The translations under genes and the position numbers were made by a program. A DNA stretch of 64,000 nt. Source: Aquabacterium olei. Lineage in GTDB: Bacteria > Pseudomonadota > Gammaproteobacteria > Burkholderiales > Burkholderiaceae_C. Below, piece by piece: positions 54,602 through 62,473 of the stretch (position 1 is its first letter; each line of letters opens with the position of its first letter). The DNA lies in the NCBI RefSeq assembly GCF_003100395.1, contig NZ_CP029210.1, positions 2,728,001-2,792,000 on the forward strand, in the 5' to 3' direction. The notes beneath the pieces were generated by a model. That model saw nothing but the letters and a program-made list of their open reading frames with translations, was not told the origin of the DNA and made no database searches.

Positions 54602-56050
54602 ATGAACACGACCTTGCTCGCCTTTGTCATCCTCTACCTCGTGGGGACGATGGCCATCGGGATGTACGCGGGCACACGCGTCAAGAACGCCACCGACTTT
54701 GCGGTCGCCGGCCACAGCCTGCCGCTGGCCATGGTGATCACGACCACCTTCGCCACCTGGTTCGGCGCCGAAACAGTGATGGGCATCCCAGCGAAGTTCG
54801 TGGAGGGCGGCCTCAATGCGGTGATCGAAGACCCGTTCGGGGCCTCGATGTGTCTGGTGCTGGTGGGGGCGTTCTTCGCCACGCGCCTGTACAGGATGAA
54901 CCTGATGACGATCGGCGACTTCTACCGTGACCGCTACGGTCCCGGGGTCGAGATCTTCTGCTCCATCGCCATCATCCTCAGCTACCTCGGCTGGGTGGCC
55001 GCCCAGATCACGGCGCTCGGCCTCGTTTTCTCGGTGCTGTCCGGCGGTGCCATCGCCACGTCGACCGGCATGGTGATCGGCACCGCCCTGGTGCTGGCCT
55101 ATGTGCTGGTCGGCGGCATGCTGGCCGTGGCATGGACCGACTTCGTGCAGATGATCGTGCTGGTGGTGGGCCTTTCGCTGATCGCCTACATGGCGGCCGA
55201 TCAGGCTGGCGGCGCACGCCAGGTGCTGGCTCTGGCCGAGGCGCGAGACTGGTTCCGCATCCTGCCCGAGGCCACACCGCATGGCTGGGTGTGGTTCATC
55301 GCGGCGGCGATCACGATGATGTTCGGCTCCATCCCGCAGCAGGACGTGTTCCAGCGCGTGATGTCGGCCAAGGACGGTGCCACCGCGCGCAAGGGTGCCA
55401 TCATCGGCGGCCTGGGCTACCTGACCTTCGCCTTCGTGCCGATGTTCATCGTGGCGTCGGCACTGATCGTGATGCCGACCGAGACGCAGGCCCTGCTCGC
55501 GCACGATCCGCAACAGGTCCTGCCCACGCTGATCCTGACCAAGATGCCCCTGGTCGCGCAGATTTTCTTCTTTGGCGCCCTGGTGTCGGCGATCAAATCC
55601 ACTTCATCGGCCACGCTGCTGGCGCCATCCACCAGCTTCGTGGAGAACATCCTGAAGCACCTGCGACCCGGCATGAGCGACCGCCAGGTGCTGCTGGCCA
55701 TGCGGATCACGCTGTTCGTCTTCACGGCGCTGGTGCTGACCTACGCCATCGTGATGCAGGGCACGGCCATCTACGATCTGGTGTCGGCCGCCTACCAGAT
55801 CCCGCTGGTGGGGGCTTTCATCCCGCTGACCTTCGGGCTGTACTGGCGACGCGCCACCACGCAGGGCGCCTTCCTGTCCATCACGCTGGGCATCGGCACG
55901 CTCGCGCTGTTCACGCTGCACAGCGGCCTGGGCGAAGCCTTCCCGGGCCAGCTGGCCGGTCTCGGCATGGCCCTGCTCGGCATGCTGCTGGGCTCTCTGG
56001 GGCCCCAGCTGCTCGCCAACAAGCGTCCCCGCCCGGCGGATGCGGGCTGA
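54602..56050 (+). CDS. Sodium:solute symporter (SSS family)
   Basis: Inner-membrane cation-coupled transporter of 482 residues with about 13 hydrophobic segments. The SSS pattern is seen in TDFAVAGHSLPLAMVITTTFATWFG (the AGxSL and ATWFG segments in TM1-2), GGMLAVAWTDFVQMIVL, TMMFGSIPQQDVFQRV, and FFFGALVSAIKSTSSATLLAPS, where adjacent Ser/Thr residues are part of the sodium site. The substrate (for example proline, pantothenate or a monocarboxylate) cannot be told from sequence. It lies between ubiB and fmdB with its own upstream gap of 129 bases. Confidence 0.88.
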   Translation: MNTTLLAFVILYLVGTMAIGMYAGTRVKNATDFAVAGHSLPLAMVITTTFATWFGAETVMGIPAKFVEGGLNAVIEDPFGASMCLVLVGAFFATRLYRMNLMTIGDFYRDRYGPGVEIFCSIAIILSYLGWVAAQITALGLVFSVLSGGAIATSTGMVIGTALVLAYVLVGGMLAVAWTDFVQMIVLVVGLSLIAYMAADQAGGARQVLALAEARDWFRILPEATPHGWVWFIAAAITMMFGSIPQQDVFQRVMSAKDGATARKGAIIGGLGYLTFAFVPMFIVASALIVMPTETQALLAHDPQQVLPTLILTKMPLVAQIFFFGALVSAIKSTSSATLLAPSTSFVENILKHLRPGMSDRQVLLAMRITLFVFTALVLTYAIVMQGTAIYDLVSAAYQIPLVGAFIPLTFGLYWRRATTQGAFLSITLGIGTLALFTLHSGLGEAFPGQLAGLGMALLGMLLGSLGPQLLANKRPRPADAG

Positions 56051-56151
56051 ACGGTGCGTCAGATTTCGCGGGGCCCCTTGCCCCCTTGAAACGGGCGCAC
56101 GATGACCCCATTTAAAATGGTGCTTTCACGGGTTAGCCCGAGGTAGTCAAG

Positions 56152-56481
56152 ATGCCCATTTACGCCTATCGCTGCGAGTCCTGTGGCCACGCCAAGGACG
56201 TTCTGCAAAAAATCTCCGACCCGGTCCTGAGCACCTGTCCGGCCTGCGGCGCCGAAACATTCAAGAAGCAGCTGACCGCAGCCGGCTTCCAACTCAAGGG
56301 CTCCGGCTGGTACGTGACCGACTTCCGCGGCGGCTCCGGCGGCACCAGCGCCCCGGCCACGGCGGGCGCCGCTGCCACCGCGGCTGCAGCGCCTGCTGCT
56401 GCAGCGGCTTCCAGCGACAGCAGCAGCGGGGGCGACACGCCGGCCGCAGGCGGCTGCGGCAGCGCCTGCGCCTGCCATTGA
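56152..56481 (+). CDS. FmdB-family zinc-ribbon protein
   Basis: Small putative regulatory zinc-ribbon protein of 109 residues. The N-terminal domain (residues 1-45) has the FmdB pattern MPIYAYRCESCGH with ligands Cys8, Cys11, Cys29 and Cys32. The rest is low-complexity alanine/serine/glycine ending in a cysteine-rich CGSACACH, a form common in betaproteobacteria. It is followed by the DUF502 gene and aspS, a conserved trio. The function of the family is not settled; FmdB was proposed to regulate formamidase/acetamidase genes. Confidence 0.9.
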   Translation: MPIYAYRCESCGHAKDVLQKISDPVLSTCPACGAETFKKQLTAAGFQLKGSGWYVTDFRGGSGGTSAPATAGAAATAAAAPAAAAASSDSSSGGDTPAAGGCGSACACH

Positions 56482-56624
56482 TCTGTCCTTGAAGGCGCTT
56501 CCGGGCATCTCGCTCCGGGCGCCAGCCGGGCAGCCAGCCCTGCTCGGGCCGTCCAGCGGGCGGCCCGCGGCCGTTTGTCGGGCATGATGCGCGGGCCCGT
56601 TTTCCACCCTCACCCGTTCCACAC

Positions 56625-57299
56625 GTGAAGAAATACATCCTGACCGGCCTGCTCGTCTGGCTGCCGCTGACCATCACCATCTGGGTGCTGATGAGCGTCG
56701 TTGGCGCCCTCGACGGTGTTTTCGCCTGGCTGGTCGTCGCCGCCCAGACCGTGCTGCCCGAGAGCCTGCGGCCGGCGCTCCAGCAACTGCGCGAGATCCC
56801 CGGGCTGAGCGTCATCATCGTCGTCGCAGCGCTGTTGCTGACGGGCATGGCGGTGTCGAACATGGCGGGCCAGTGGCTGGTCGACCAGTCCAACCGGCTG
56901 TTCTCCAACATCCCCATCGTCAAGAGCATCTACAGCTCGGTCAAGCAGGTGTCCGACACGCTGTTTTCGAGCAGCGGGCAGGCCTTCCGCGAGGCGGTGC
57001 TGGTGCAGTACCCCCGTGCCGGATCCTGGACGATCGCCTTCGTGACGGGCCGCCCTTCCGGCGAAGTGGCCGACAAGCTTCCGGACGACATGCTGACGCT
57101 GTACGTGCCGACCACCCCCAACCCCACCTCGGGTTTCATGTTGCTGGTGCCTCGCACCGACGTGCGCGAACTGGGCATGTCGGTCGACGAGGCCCTGAAG
57201 TACATCATCTCCATGGGTGTCGTGGCGCCGCCCGCCACCCCGGCCCGCCCGGCCAGCCCCACAGCGGCCTCGACCAGCGCGCCGACACGCCAATCCTGA
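56625..57299 (+). CDS. DUF502 family membrane protein
   Basis: A 224-residue inner-membrane protein with two transmembrane helices (about 5-30 and 62-82), connected by a short loop, and a soluble C-terminal domain. Family features are LLVWLPLTITIWVL, FSNIPIVKSIYSSVKQV and PTTPNPTSGFMLLVP, close to the most conserved stretches in DUF502. The start codon is GTG at 56625. The Ser/Pro/Thr-rich tail is variable. It sits between fmdB and aspS, as in most betaproteobacteria; the role is unknown. Confidence 0.9.
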   Translation: MKKYILTGLLVWLPLTITIWVLMSVVGALDGVFAWLVVAAQTVLPESLRPALQQLREIPGLSVIIVVAALLLTGMAVSNMAGQWLVDQSNRLFSNIPIVKSIYSSVKQVSDTLFSSSGQAFREAVLVQYPRAGSWTIAFVTGRPSGEVADKLPDDMLTLYVPTTPNPTSGFMLLVPRTDVRELGMSVDEALKYIISMGVVAPPATPARPASPTAASTSAPTRQS

Positions 57300-57373
57300 A
57301 CGACAATCGAGGGTTCGGGACGCGGTGACTGCGCCGCGCCCCACCCGATCCACCTCCGAAAGAGAACACGACA

Positions 57374-59176
57374 ATGCGCACCACTTACTGTGGTCTGGTC
57401 AGCGAAGCGCTGATGGGCCAGACCGTGACGCTGATGGGCTGGGCCCACCGTCGCCGCGACCACGGCGGCGTGATCTTCATCGACCTGCGTGACCGTGAAG
57501 GCCTGGTGCAGGTGGTGTTCGACCCGGACCGCGCCGACTCCTTCAAGGTGGCCGAGGATGTGCGCAACGAGTTCTGCCTGAAGGTGACCGGCGTCGTGCG
57601 CGCCCGCCCCGCCGGCACCGAGAACGCTGGCCTGACCAGCGGCAAGATCGAAATCCTGGGCCACACGCTGGAAGTGTTGAACGCCTCGGTGACGCCGCCG
57701 TTCCAGATCGACGATGAGAATCTGTCGGAGACCACGCGCCTGACGCACCGCGTGCTGGACCTGCGCCGCCCCTACATGCAGAAGAACCTGATGCTGCGCT
57801 ACCGCGTGGCGATGGAAGCGCGCAAGTTCCTGGACGAGCACGGCTTTGTCGACATCGAAACGCCGATGTTGACCAAGTCGACCCCGGAAGGCGCCCGCGA
57901 CTACCTGGTGCCCTCGCGCGTGCACGACGGCCAGTTCTTCGCGCTGCCGCAGTCGCCCCAGCTGTTCAAGCAGCTGCTGATGGTGGCCGGCTTCGACCGC
58001 TACTACCAGATCACCAAGTGCTTCCGTGACGAGGACCTGCGCGCCGACCGCCAGCCCGAATTCACGCAGATCGACATCGAGACGAGCTTCCTGACCGAGC
58101 AGGAAATCCGCGACATGTTCGAAGGCATGATCCGTCACGTCTTCATGAAGGCGCTGAACGTCGACCTGGGCGCCTACCCGGTGATGACCTACGCCGACGC
58201 CATGCACCTGTACGGCTCGGACAAACCCGACCTGCGCGTGAAGCTGCAGTTCACCGAGCTCACCGATGTGATGGGCGACGTCGACTTCAAGGTGTTCTCG
58301 ACCCCGGCGACCACCAAGGGTGGCCGTGTGGTGGCCCTGTGCGTGCCGGGCGGTGGCGCCATGTCGCGCGGCGAGATCGACGCCTACACCGAATTCGTCA
58401 AGATCTACGGCGCCAAGGGCCTGGCCTGGATCAAGGTCAACGAGGTCGCCAAGGGTCGCGAAGGCCTGCAGTCGCCCATCGTGAAGAACCTGCATGATGC
58501 CGCCATCGCCAAGATCCTGGAGCGCACCGGCGCCAAGGACGGCGACCTCATCTTCTTCGGTGCCGACAAGGCCAAGGTGGTCAACGACGCCATCGGCGCA
58601 CTGCGTCTGAAGGTGGGCCACTCGGAGTTCGGCAAGAAGTCGGGCCTGTTCGAGGACCGCTGGGCGCCGCTGTGGGTGGTCGACTTCCCGATGTTCGAGT
58701 ACGACGACGAGGAAGACCGCTGGAACGCCGTGCACCACCCGTTCACGGCGCCGAAGGACGGCCACGAAGACTACATGGACACCGACCCGGGCAAGTGCAT
58801 CGCCAAGGCCTACGACATGGTGCTCAACGGCTGGGAACTGGGTGGCGGCTCGATCCGCATCCATCGCGCCGAAGTGCAGTCCAAGGTGTTCAAGGCCCTG
58901 AAGATCACCGACGAGGACGCCAAGGTGAAGTTCGGCTTCCTGCTGGACGCGCTGCAGTACGGCGCGCCCCCGCACGGTGGCCTGGCCTTCGGTCTGGACC
59001 GTCTGGTCACGCTGATGACCAAGGCCGAGTCCATCCGCGACGTGATCGCCTTCCCCAAGACCCAGCGCGCCCAGTGCCTGCTGACCGGCGCCCCGTCGAA
59101 CGTCGACGAGAAACAGCTGCGCGAGCTGCACATCCGCCTGCGCAACACGATGGCCGGTCAGGCGCCTGCGGCCTGA
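57374..59176 (+). CDS. aspS: Aspartate-tRNA ligase
   Basis: Class II synthetase that charges tRNA-Asp; in many betaproteobacteria it is non-discriminating and also charges tRNA-Asn. The 600-residue product has the anticodon-binding OB fold (about 15-110, [19 protein letters not shown]), motif 2 [18 protein letters not shown], a GAD insertion (about 290-420), and motif 3 [15 protein letters not shown]. The ATG at 57374 lies in a purine-rich ribosome region. It is the last gene of the fmdB-DUF502-aspS row and ends at a good terminator. Whether it is discriminating cannot be decided here. Confidence 0.97.
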   Translation: MRTTYCGLVSEALMGQTVTLMGWAHRRRDHGGVIFIDLRDREGLVQVVFDPDRADSFKVAEDVRNEFCLKVTGVVRARPAGTENAGLTSGKIEILGHTLEVLNASVTPPFQIDDENLSETTRLTHRVLDLRRPYMQKNLMLRYRVAMEARKFLDEHGFVDIETPMLTKSTPEGARDYLVPSRVHDGQFFALPQSPQLFKQLLMVAGFDRYYQITKCFRDEDLRADRQPEFTQIDIETSFLTEQEIRDMFEGMIRHVFMKALNVDLGAYPVMTYADAMHLYGSDKPDLRVKLQFTELTDVMGDVDFKVFSTPATTKGGRVVALCVPGGGAMSRGEIDAYTEFVKIYGAKGLAWIKVNEVAKGREGLQSPIVKNLHDAAIAKILERTGAKDGDLIFFGADKAKVVNDAIGALRLKVGHSEFGKKSGLFEDRWAPLWVVDFPMFEYDDEEDRWNAVHHPFTAPKDGHEDYMDTDPGKCIAKAYDMVLNGWELGGGSIRIHRAEVQSKVFKALKITDEDAKVKFGFLLDALQYGAPPHGGLAFGLDRLVTLMTKAESIRDVIAFPKTQRAQCLLTGAPSNVDEKQLRELHIRLRNTMAGQAPAA

Positions 59177-59208
59177 TTCCGGAGCCCCTGCGGGCCACCC
59201 GACGAGAG

Positions 59209-59231
59209 AGCCACCTTCGGGTGGCTTTTTT
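59209..59231 (+). terminator. Rho-independent terminator of aspS
   Basis: Seven-base arms AGCCACC and GGTGGCT around a TTCG loop, followed by a T run, 33 bases past the aspS stop. Confidence 0.9.
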
Positions 59232-59325
59232 CGTTACCCGGAACCGGCGCCCCCGCGTGCAGGAAATCGGCCCGCCTTTGTTTTCCAAAGGTAAAGCACC
59301 CGTGTTCCAGGGGCGTGAGACCCCG

Positions 59326-59337
59326 TTGACGTGTCAA
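59326..59337. promoter_or_regulatory. Small inverted repeat before the metal-efflux operon
   Basis: TTGACGTGTCAA, a 5-2-5 repeat, lies 89 bases before the first czc-like gene. It could be part of a -35 element or an operator; no well-spaced -10 box was found. Low confidence. Confidence 0.3.
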
Positions 59338-59425
59338 AAATAGGCTACAACTGCAAACTCTCGTTCCGCAGGGTTGAACAAGCTGATTTACCCTAGGATC
59401 ACCCTCTCCACCTCTTCTCAGTTTC

Positions 59426-59803
59426 ATGCGCGCTGTCTCGTCGTGGCTGAAGTTCCTGCTGCTGGCCCACCTCACGTTGCTCGTGATGGCCGCGCACGCG
59501 TGGACTCCGACGGCCGGCGCTGACCTCGCAGGGCAACTGCCCGCGGAAGCCGCCATGGCCTCGGTGGCCCTGTCGGAATTGACCGAGACGGACAGCGCCT
59601 CGGCAGAAGAGAAACGCCTTCCTGACAACCCGGTCAACCTCCCTTGCGGAGACGAAGACCGCGGTGAGCCCTATCCGGTGCAATCGTGCCGCTGGCCAGA
59701 CGCTGTGGCGTCCGGCCGCCACCGTCCCGCGCCGGCCCTGGCCCAGCCAGGGCCTTGGCTCCGCCTGCCGTTGCGCCCGCCGCAGCGTTCACACGCAATC
59801 TGA
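59426..59803 (+). CDS. Small exported protein, CzcI-like in position
   Basis: A 125-residue protein with a signal peptide (MRAVSSWLKFLLLAHLTLLVMAAHA, cleavage after residue 25). The mature part is short, acidic at first (ELTETDSASAEEK), with two cysteines (LPCGDEDRG and QSCRWPDA) and a proline/arginine-rich tail. CzcI proteins, small periplasmic regulators of metal efflux, occupy this place before czcC in Cupriavidus and relatives. The primary sequence here is only vaguely similar, so the name rests mainly on position, size and export signal. Confidence 0.55.
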   Translation: MRAVSSWLKFLLLAHLTLLVMAAHAWTPTAGADLAGQLPAEAAMASVALSELTETDSASAEEKRLPDNPVNLPCGDEDRGEPYPVQSCRWPDAVASGRHRPAPALAQPGPWLRLPLRPPQRSHAI

Positions 59804-59919
59804 TCGCCCCTCGGGGCGAAGTGTGCGCGCGCAGGTTCCGCGGTCCGTGACGGCCCGCGCACGGTTGCTTGCCGAGCAAGTTTTCAGCTCTTTCACCGCA
59901 TCCGCGGTGCCCTCCTTTC

Positions 59920-61263
59920 ATGTCTCATCCTGTCCTGTCCCCCTCCTTGATGGCGGGTCTGGTCTCGTTGTGTTTGCTGACGACGGCGACGACGCTTCGG
60001 GCACAGACGCCGCAGACGCCCGATTTCCTGTTGTCTGCCGCGCCGCCCACCACCGGCGACCGTGAAGCTGCCGAGCGCGCGCAGCCGCTCACCCTGGCCG
60101 AGCTGATCCAGACCGTGGTGGCCCACAACACCGAGCTCCTGGCCGCCCAGCAAGCCCGCGTCGGTGCGCTGGCGGGCGTGCGGACCGCCTCGGCCTACGC
60201 CAACCCCCGGGTCGAGTGGCAGACGGGACGCAATCAGGCCCGCATGCCTGGCACCGCAGCCGGCAACGTCCAGGGCTGGGGTGTCTCGCAGCTGATCGAG
60301 AACCCGTCGGCACGCAGCGCGCGCATCGACGCGGCAGACGCCTTGGCCCGCGGCTCGGAGCACGCGATCGCCCTGACCCGCAACGCGCTCATCAGCGAGA
60401 CCCGGTTGCGCGCGAGCGAATACCAGCTGCGGAGGGCCGAGGCCACGGTCAGTGCGGAGAACCTGGCCCTGCTGGAGCAGGTTCGCGAACGGGTGCAGCT
60501 GCGCGTTCGCAGCGGAGAAGCCGCGCGTTATGAGCTGATCAAGGCCGATGCAGAAATCGTGCACGCCCGCGAGCGGCTGCAGACCGCCAGGCTGCAGGCG
60601 GAACAGGTGCTCATCTCGCTGAATCGGCTGGCGGCGGGCCGGCTCCCGGCGCGCTGGACCTTGACAGGGTCCCTGGAGGACGGCGCCCCCAGGCCCTCGC
60701 TGGCCGACCTGCAGCAACAGGCGGACGAGGGCAACCCGGAACTGCGCGCCTTGCAGACCGAGGTCGACCGCGCCGAAGCGCAACTGCGCGGCGCGCGGGC
60801 CAGCCGCCTTCCCGGCGTGGAGGTGCGCGTGGGGCAGACGAACGAGCCGGAAGTGCGGCAGTCCACCGTCGGGCTCAACCTGCAGGTACCGCTGTTCGAC
60901 CGACGGGACGGCGTGATCGGCGAAGCCGCCGCCGACCTCGAACGTCTGCGCGGACGGATGGAGGGCCGCCGCGCCGAGCTGCGCCAGCAGGTCCGCCTGG
61001 CATGGCAGTCGCTTGAGATCGCCACCCTGCGTGTGCAGGCGCTGAGCGAGGGCGTCGTAAAGGACGCTGAAGCCGCCCTGAGGGTGGCCCAGGCCGCCTA
61101 CCAGTTTGGCGAGCGCGGGATTCTCGACGTGCTGGACGCGCAGCGGGTGCTGCGCTCCGCACGGGCCGACCTGCTCCTGGCGCGATTCCAGGTGCAGGCC
61201 GCCAGCATCGAACTCGACACCCTGGCCGGCCGCTTCGCGACTGCGCCTACCCCACAACCCTGA
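59920..61263 (+). CDS. czcC: Outer-membrane factor of an RND metal-efflux pump (CzcC-like)
   Basis: TolC-family channel that carries metal ions from the periplasm to the outside. The 447-residue product has a signal peptide (about 1-28) and two OEP repeats with long alternating helices (about 60-230 and 245-430). Family patterns are LTLAELIQTVVAHNTELLAAQ, LNLQVPLFDRRDGVIGEAAADL and YQFGERGILDVLDAQRVL. The ATG at 59920 gives a standard signal peptide; an upstream TTG at 59869 would add 17 residues. It is followed by czcB after 12 bases and czcA, the usual CBA order. Confidence 0.88.
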   Translation: MSHPVLSPSLMAGLVSLCLLTTATTLRAQTPQTPDFLLSAAPPTTGDREAAERAQPLTLAELIQTVVAHNTELLAAQQARVGALAGVRTASAYANPRVEWQTGRNQARMPGTAAGNVQGWGVSQLIENPSARSARIDAADALARGSEHAIALTRNALISETRLRASEYQLRRAEATVSAENLALLEQVRERVQLRVRSGEAARYELIKADAEIVHARERLQTARLQAEQVLISLNRLAAGRLPARWTLTGSLEDGAPRPSLADLQQQADEGNPELRALQTEVDRAEAQLRGARASRLPGVEVRVGQTNEPEVRQSTVGLNLQVPLFDRRDGVIGEAAADLERLRGRMEGRRAELRQQVRLAWQSLEIATLRVQALSEGVVKDAEAALRVAQAAYQFGERGILDVLDAQRVLRSARADLLLARFQVQAASIELDTLAGRFATAPTPQP

Positions 61264-61275
61264 TTTCCACGCACC

Positions 61276-62469
61276 ATGAAGACGCTTCATACATTTCCTC
61301 TGACCTGGTCTGCCGCCCTGGTTTCGGTCCTGGCGCTGACGCTGTCGGCTTGTGGTGATGCCGGAAAGGACGCCGAGGCCCAGAAGCCGGCGGCAGCGGC
61401 CTCCGCCGCGTCGGCTGCCGCCGCGCAAGACCCGATGGTGGTCAACGTGCCGGCCGGCATGGTCAGTCAGTTCAAGGTCGACAAGGTGGGCCGCGCAGAG
61501 ATGGCCCAGATCCTGGAAGTCAGTGGCCGCATCGAGGCCAACGAGCGCCAGGTGGCGCGCATCGGGGCGGGCGTGACAGGCCGCGTGACCCAGGTGCTGG
61601 CCGAAGTGGGCGACCGGGTGCGTCCCGGCCAGGTGCTCGCCCACGTCGCCAGCCCGGAGCTCTCCACCGCCCAGCTGAACTACCTGCGCGCCAACGCGTC
61701 GACCCAACTGGCCGAGCGCGCCGTGGAACGCGCCCGTCAGCTGATCCAGGCTGACGTCATCGGGTCGGCCGAGCTGCTGCGCCGCGAGTCGGAACTGGCC
61801 ATCGCCCGTGCCGAACTGCGCGCGGCCGGCGACCAGCTCGCCCTGGTCGGCATCCCGCGTGATGCGGTGGCCAAGCTGCGTGAATCGGGCAGCCTGTTCC
61901 CGCACGCAGCCGTGCTGGCCACGCAAGCCGGTGTGGTCATCGAGCGCAAGGTGAGCCAGGGCCAGGTGGCCCAGCCGGGCGATCCATTGTTCACCGTGGC
62001 CGACCTCAACACCGTGTGGGTGGTGGGCTCGCTGCCCGAGCAGGCCGCGCGCAATGCCAAGGCCGGGCAGTCGGTCGAGATCGATGTGCCGGCCATCGGC
62101 AAGCAGTTGTCCGGTCGCGTGGTGTACGTGGCGGACACGGTGTCGCCAGAGACACGCACCGTGCCGATCCGCACGCAGGTGGACAACGCCGATCAGGCCC
62201 TGAAGCCGCAGATGCTGGCGACCATGCTGATTGCAGGTCAGGCCAGCGAGACCCTGGCGATCCCGTCCGGGGCGGTGGTGCGCGACAACGACCGCGACCA
62301 TGTGTATGTGCAGACGGCCGCGAACCGGTTCCGGCTCACGCCTGTGGAACTCGGCCCGGCCAGCGGCGGGAAGCGACCCGTGCTCAAGGGCCTGAGTGAA
62401 GGCACGCCGATCGTGATCGAGGGCGCCTTCCACCTGAACAACGAGCGCAAGCGCGCCGAGCTGGAGTAA
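61276..62469 (+). CDS. czcB: Periplasmic adaptor of an RND metal-efflux pump (CzcB-like lipoprotein)
   Basis: Membrane fusion protein that links the inner-membrane pump to CzcC. The 397-residue product has a lipoprotein signal ending in LTLSAC, so Cys26 is likely acylated. An alanine-rich linker follows, then a lipoyl/barrel-sandwich hybrid (GRVTQVLAEVGDRVRPGQVLAHV), a helical hairpin, and beta-barrel and membrane-proximal domains to the end. There is no histidine-rich metal-binding N-terminus of the kind seen in some Cus or Czc adaptors. It overlaps the ribosome site of czcA with its stop. Confidence 0.92.
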   Translation: MKTLHTFPLTWSAALVSVLALTLSACGDAGKDAEAQKPAAAASAASAAAAQDPMVVNVPAGMVSQFKVDKVGRAEMAQILEVSGRIEANERQVARIGAGVTGRVTQVLAEVGDRVRPGQVLAHVASPELSTAQLNYLRANASTQLAERAVERARQLIQADVIGSAELLRRESELAIARAELRAAGDQLALVGIPRDAVAKLRESGSLFPHAAVLATQAGVVIERKVSQGQVAQPGDPLFTVADLNTVWVVGSLPEQAARNAKAGQSVEIDVPAIGKQLSGRVVYVADTVSPETRTVPIRTQVDNADQALKPQMLATMLIAGQASETLAIPSGAVVRDNDRDHVYVQTAANRFRLTPVELGPASGGKRPVLKGLSEGTPIVIEGAFHLNNERKRAELE

Positions 62470-62473
62470 GCCC

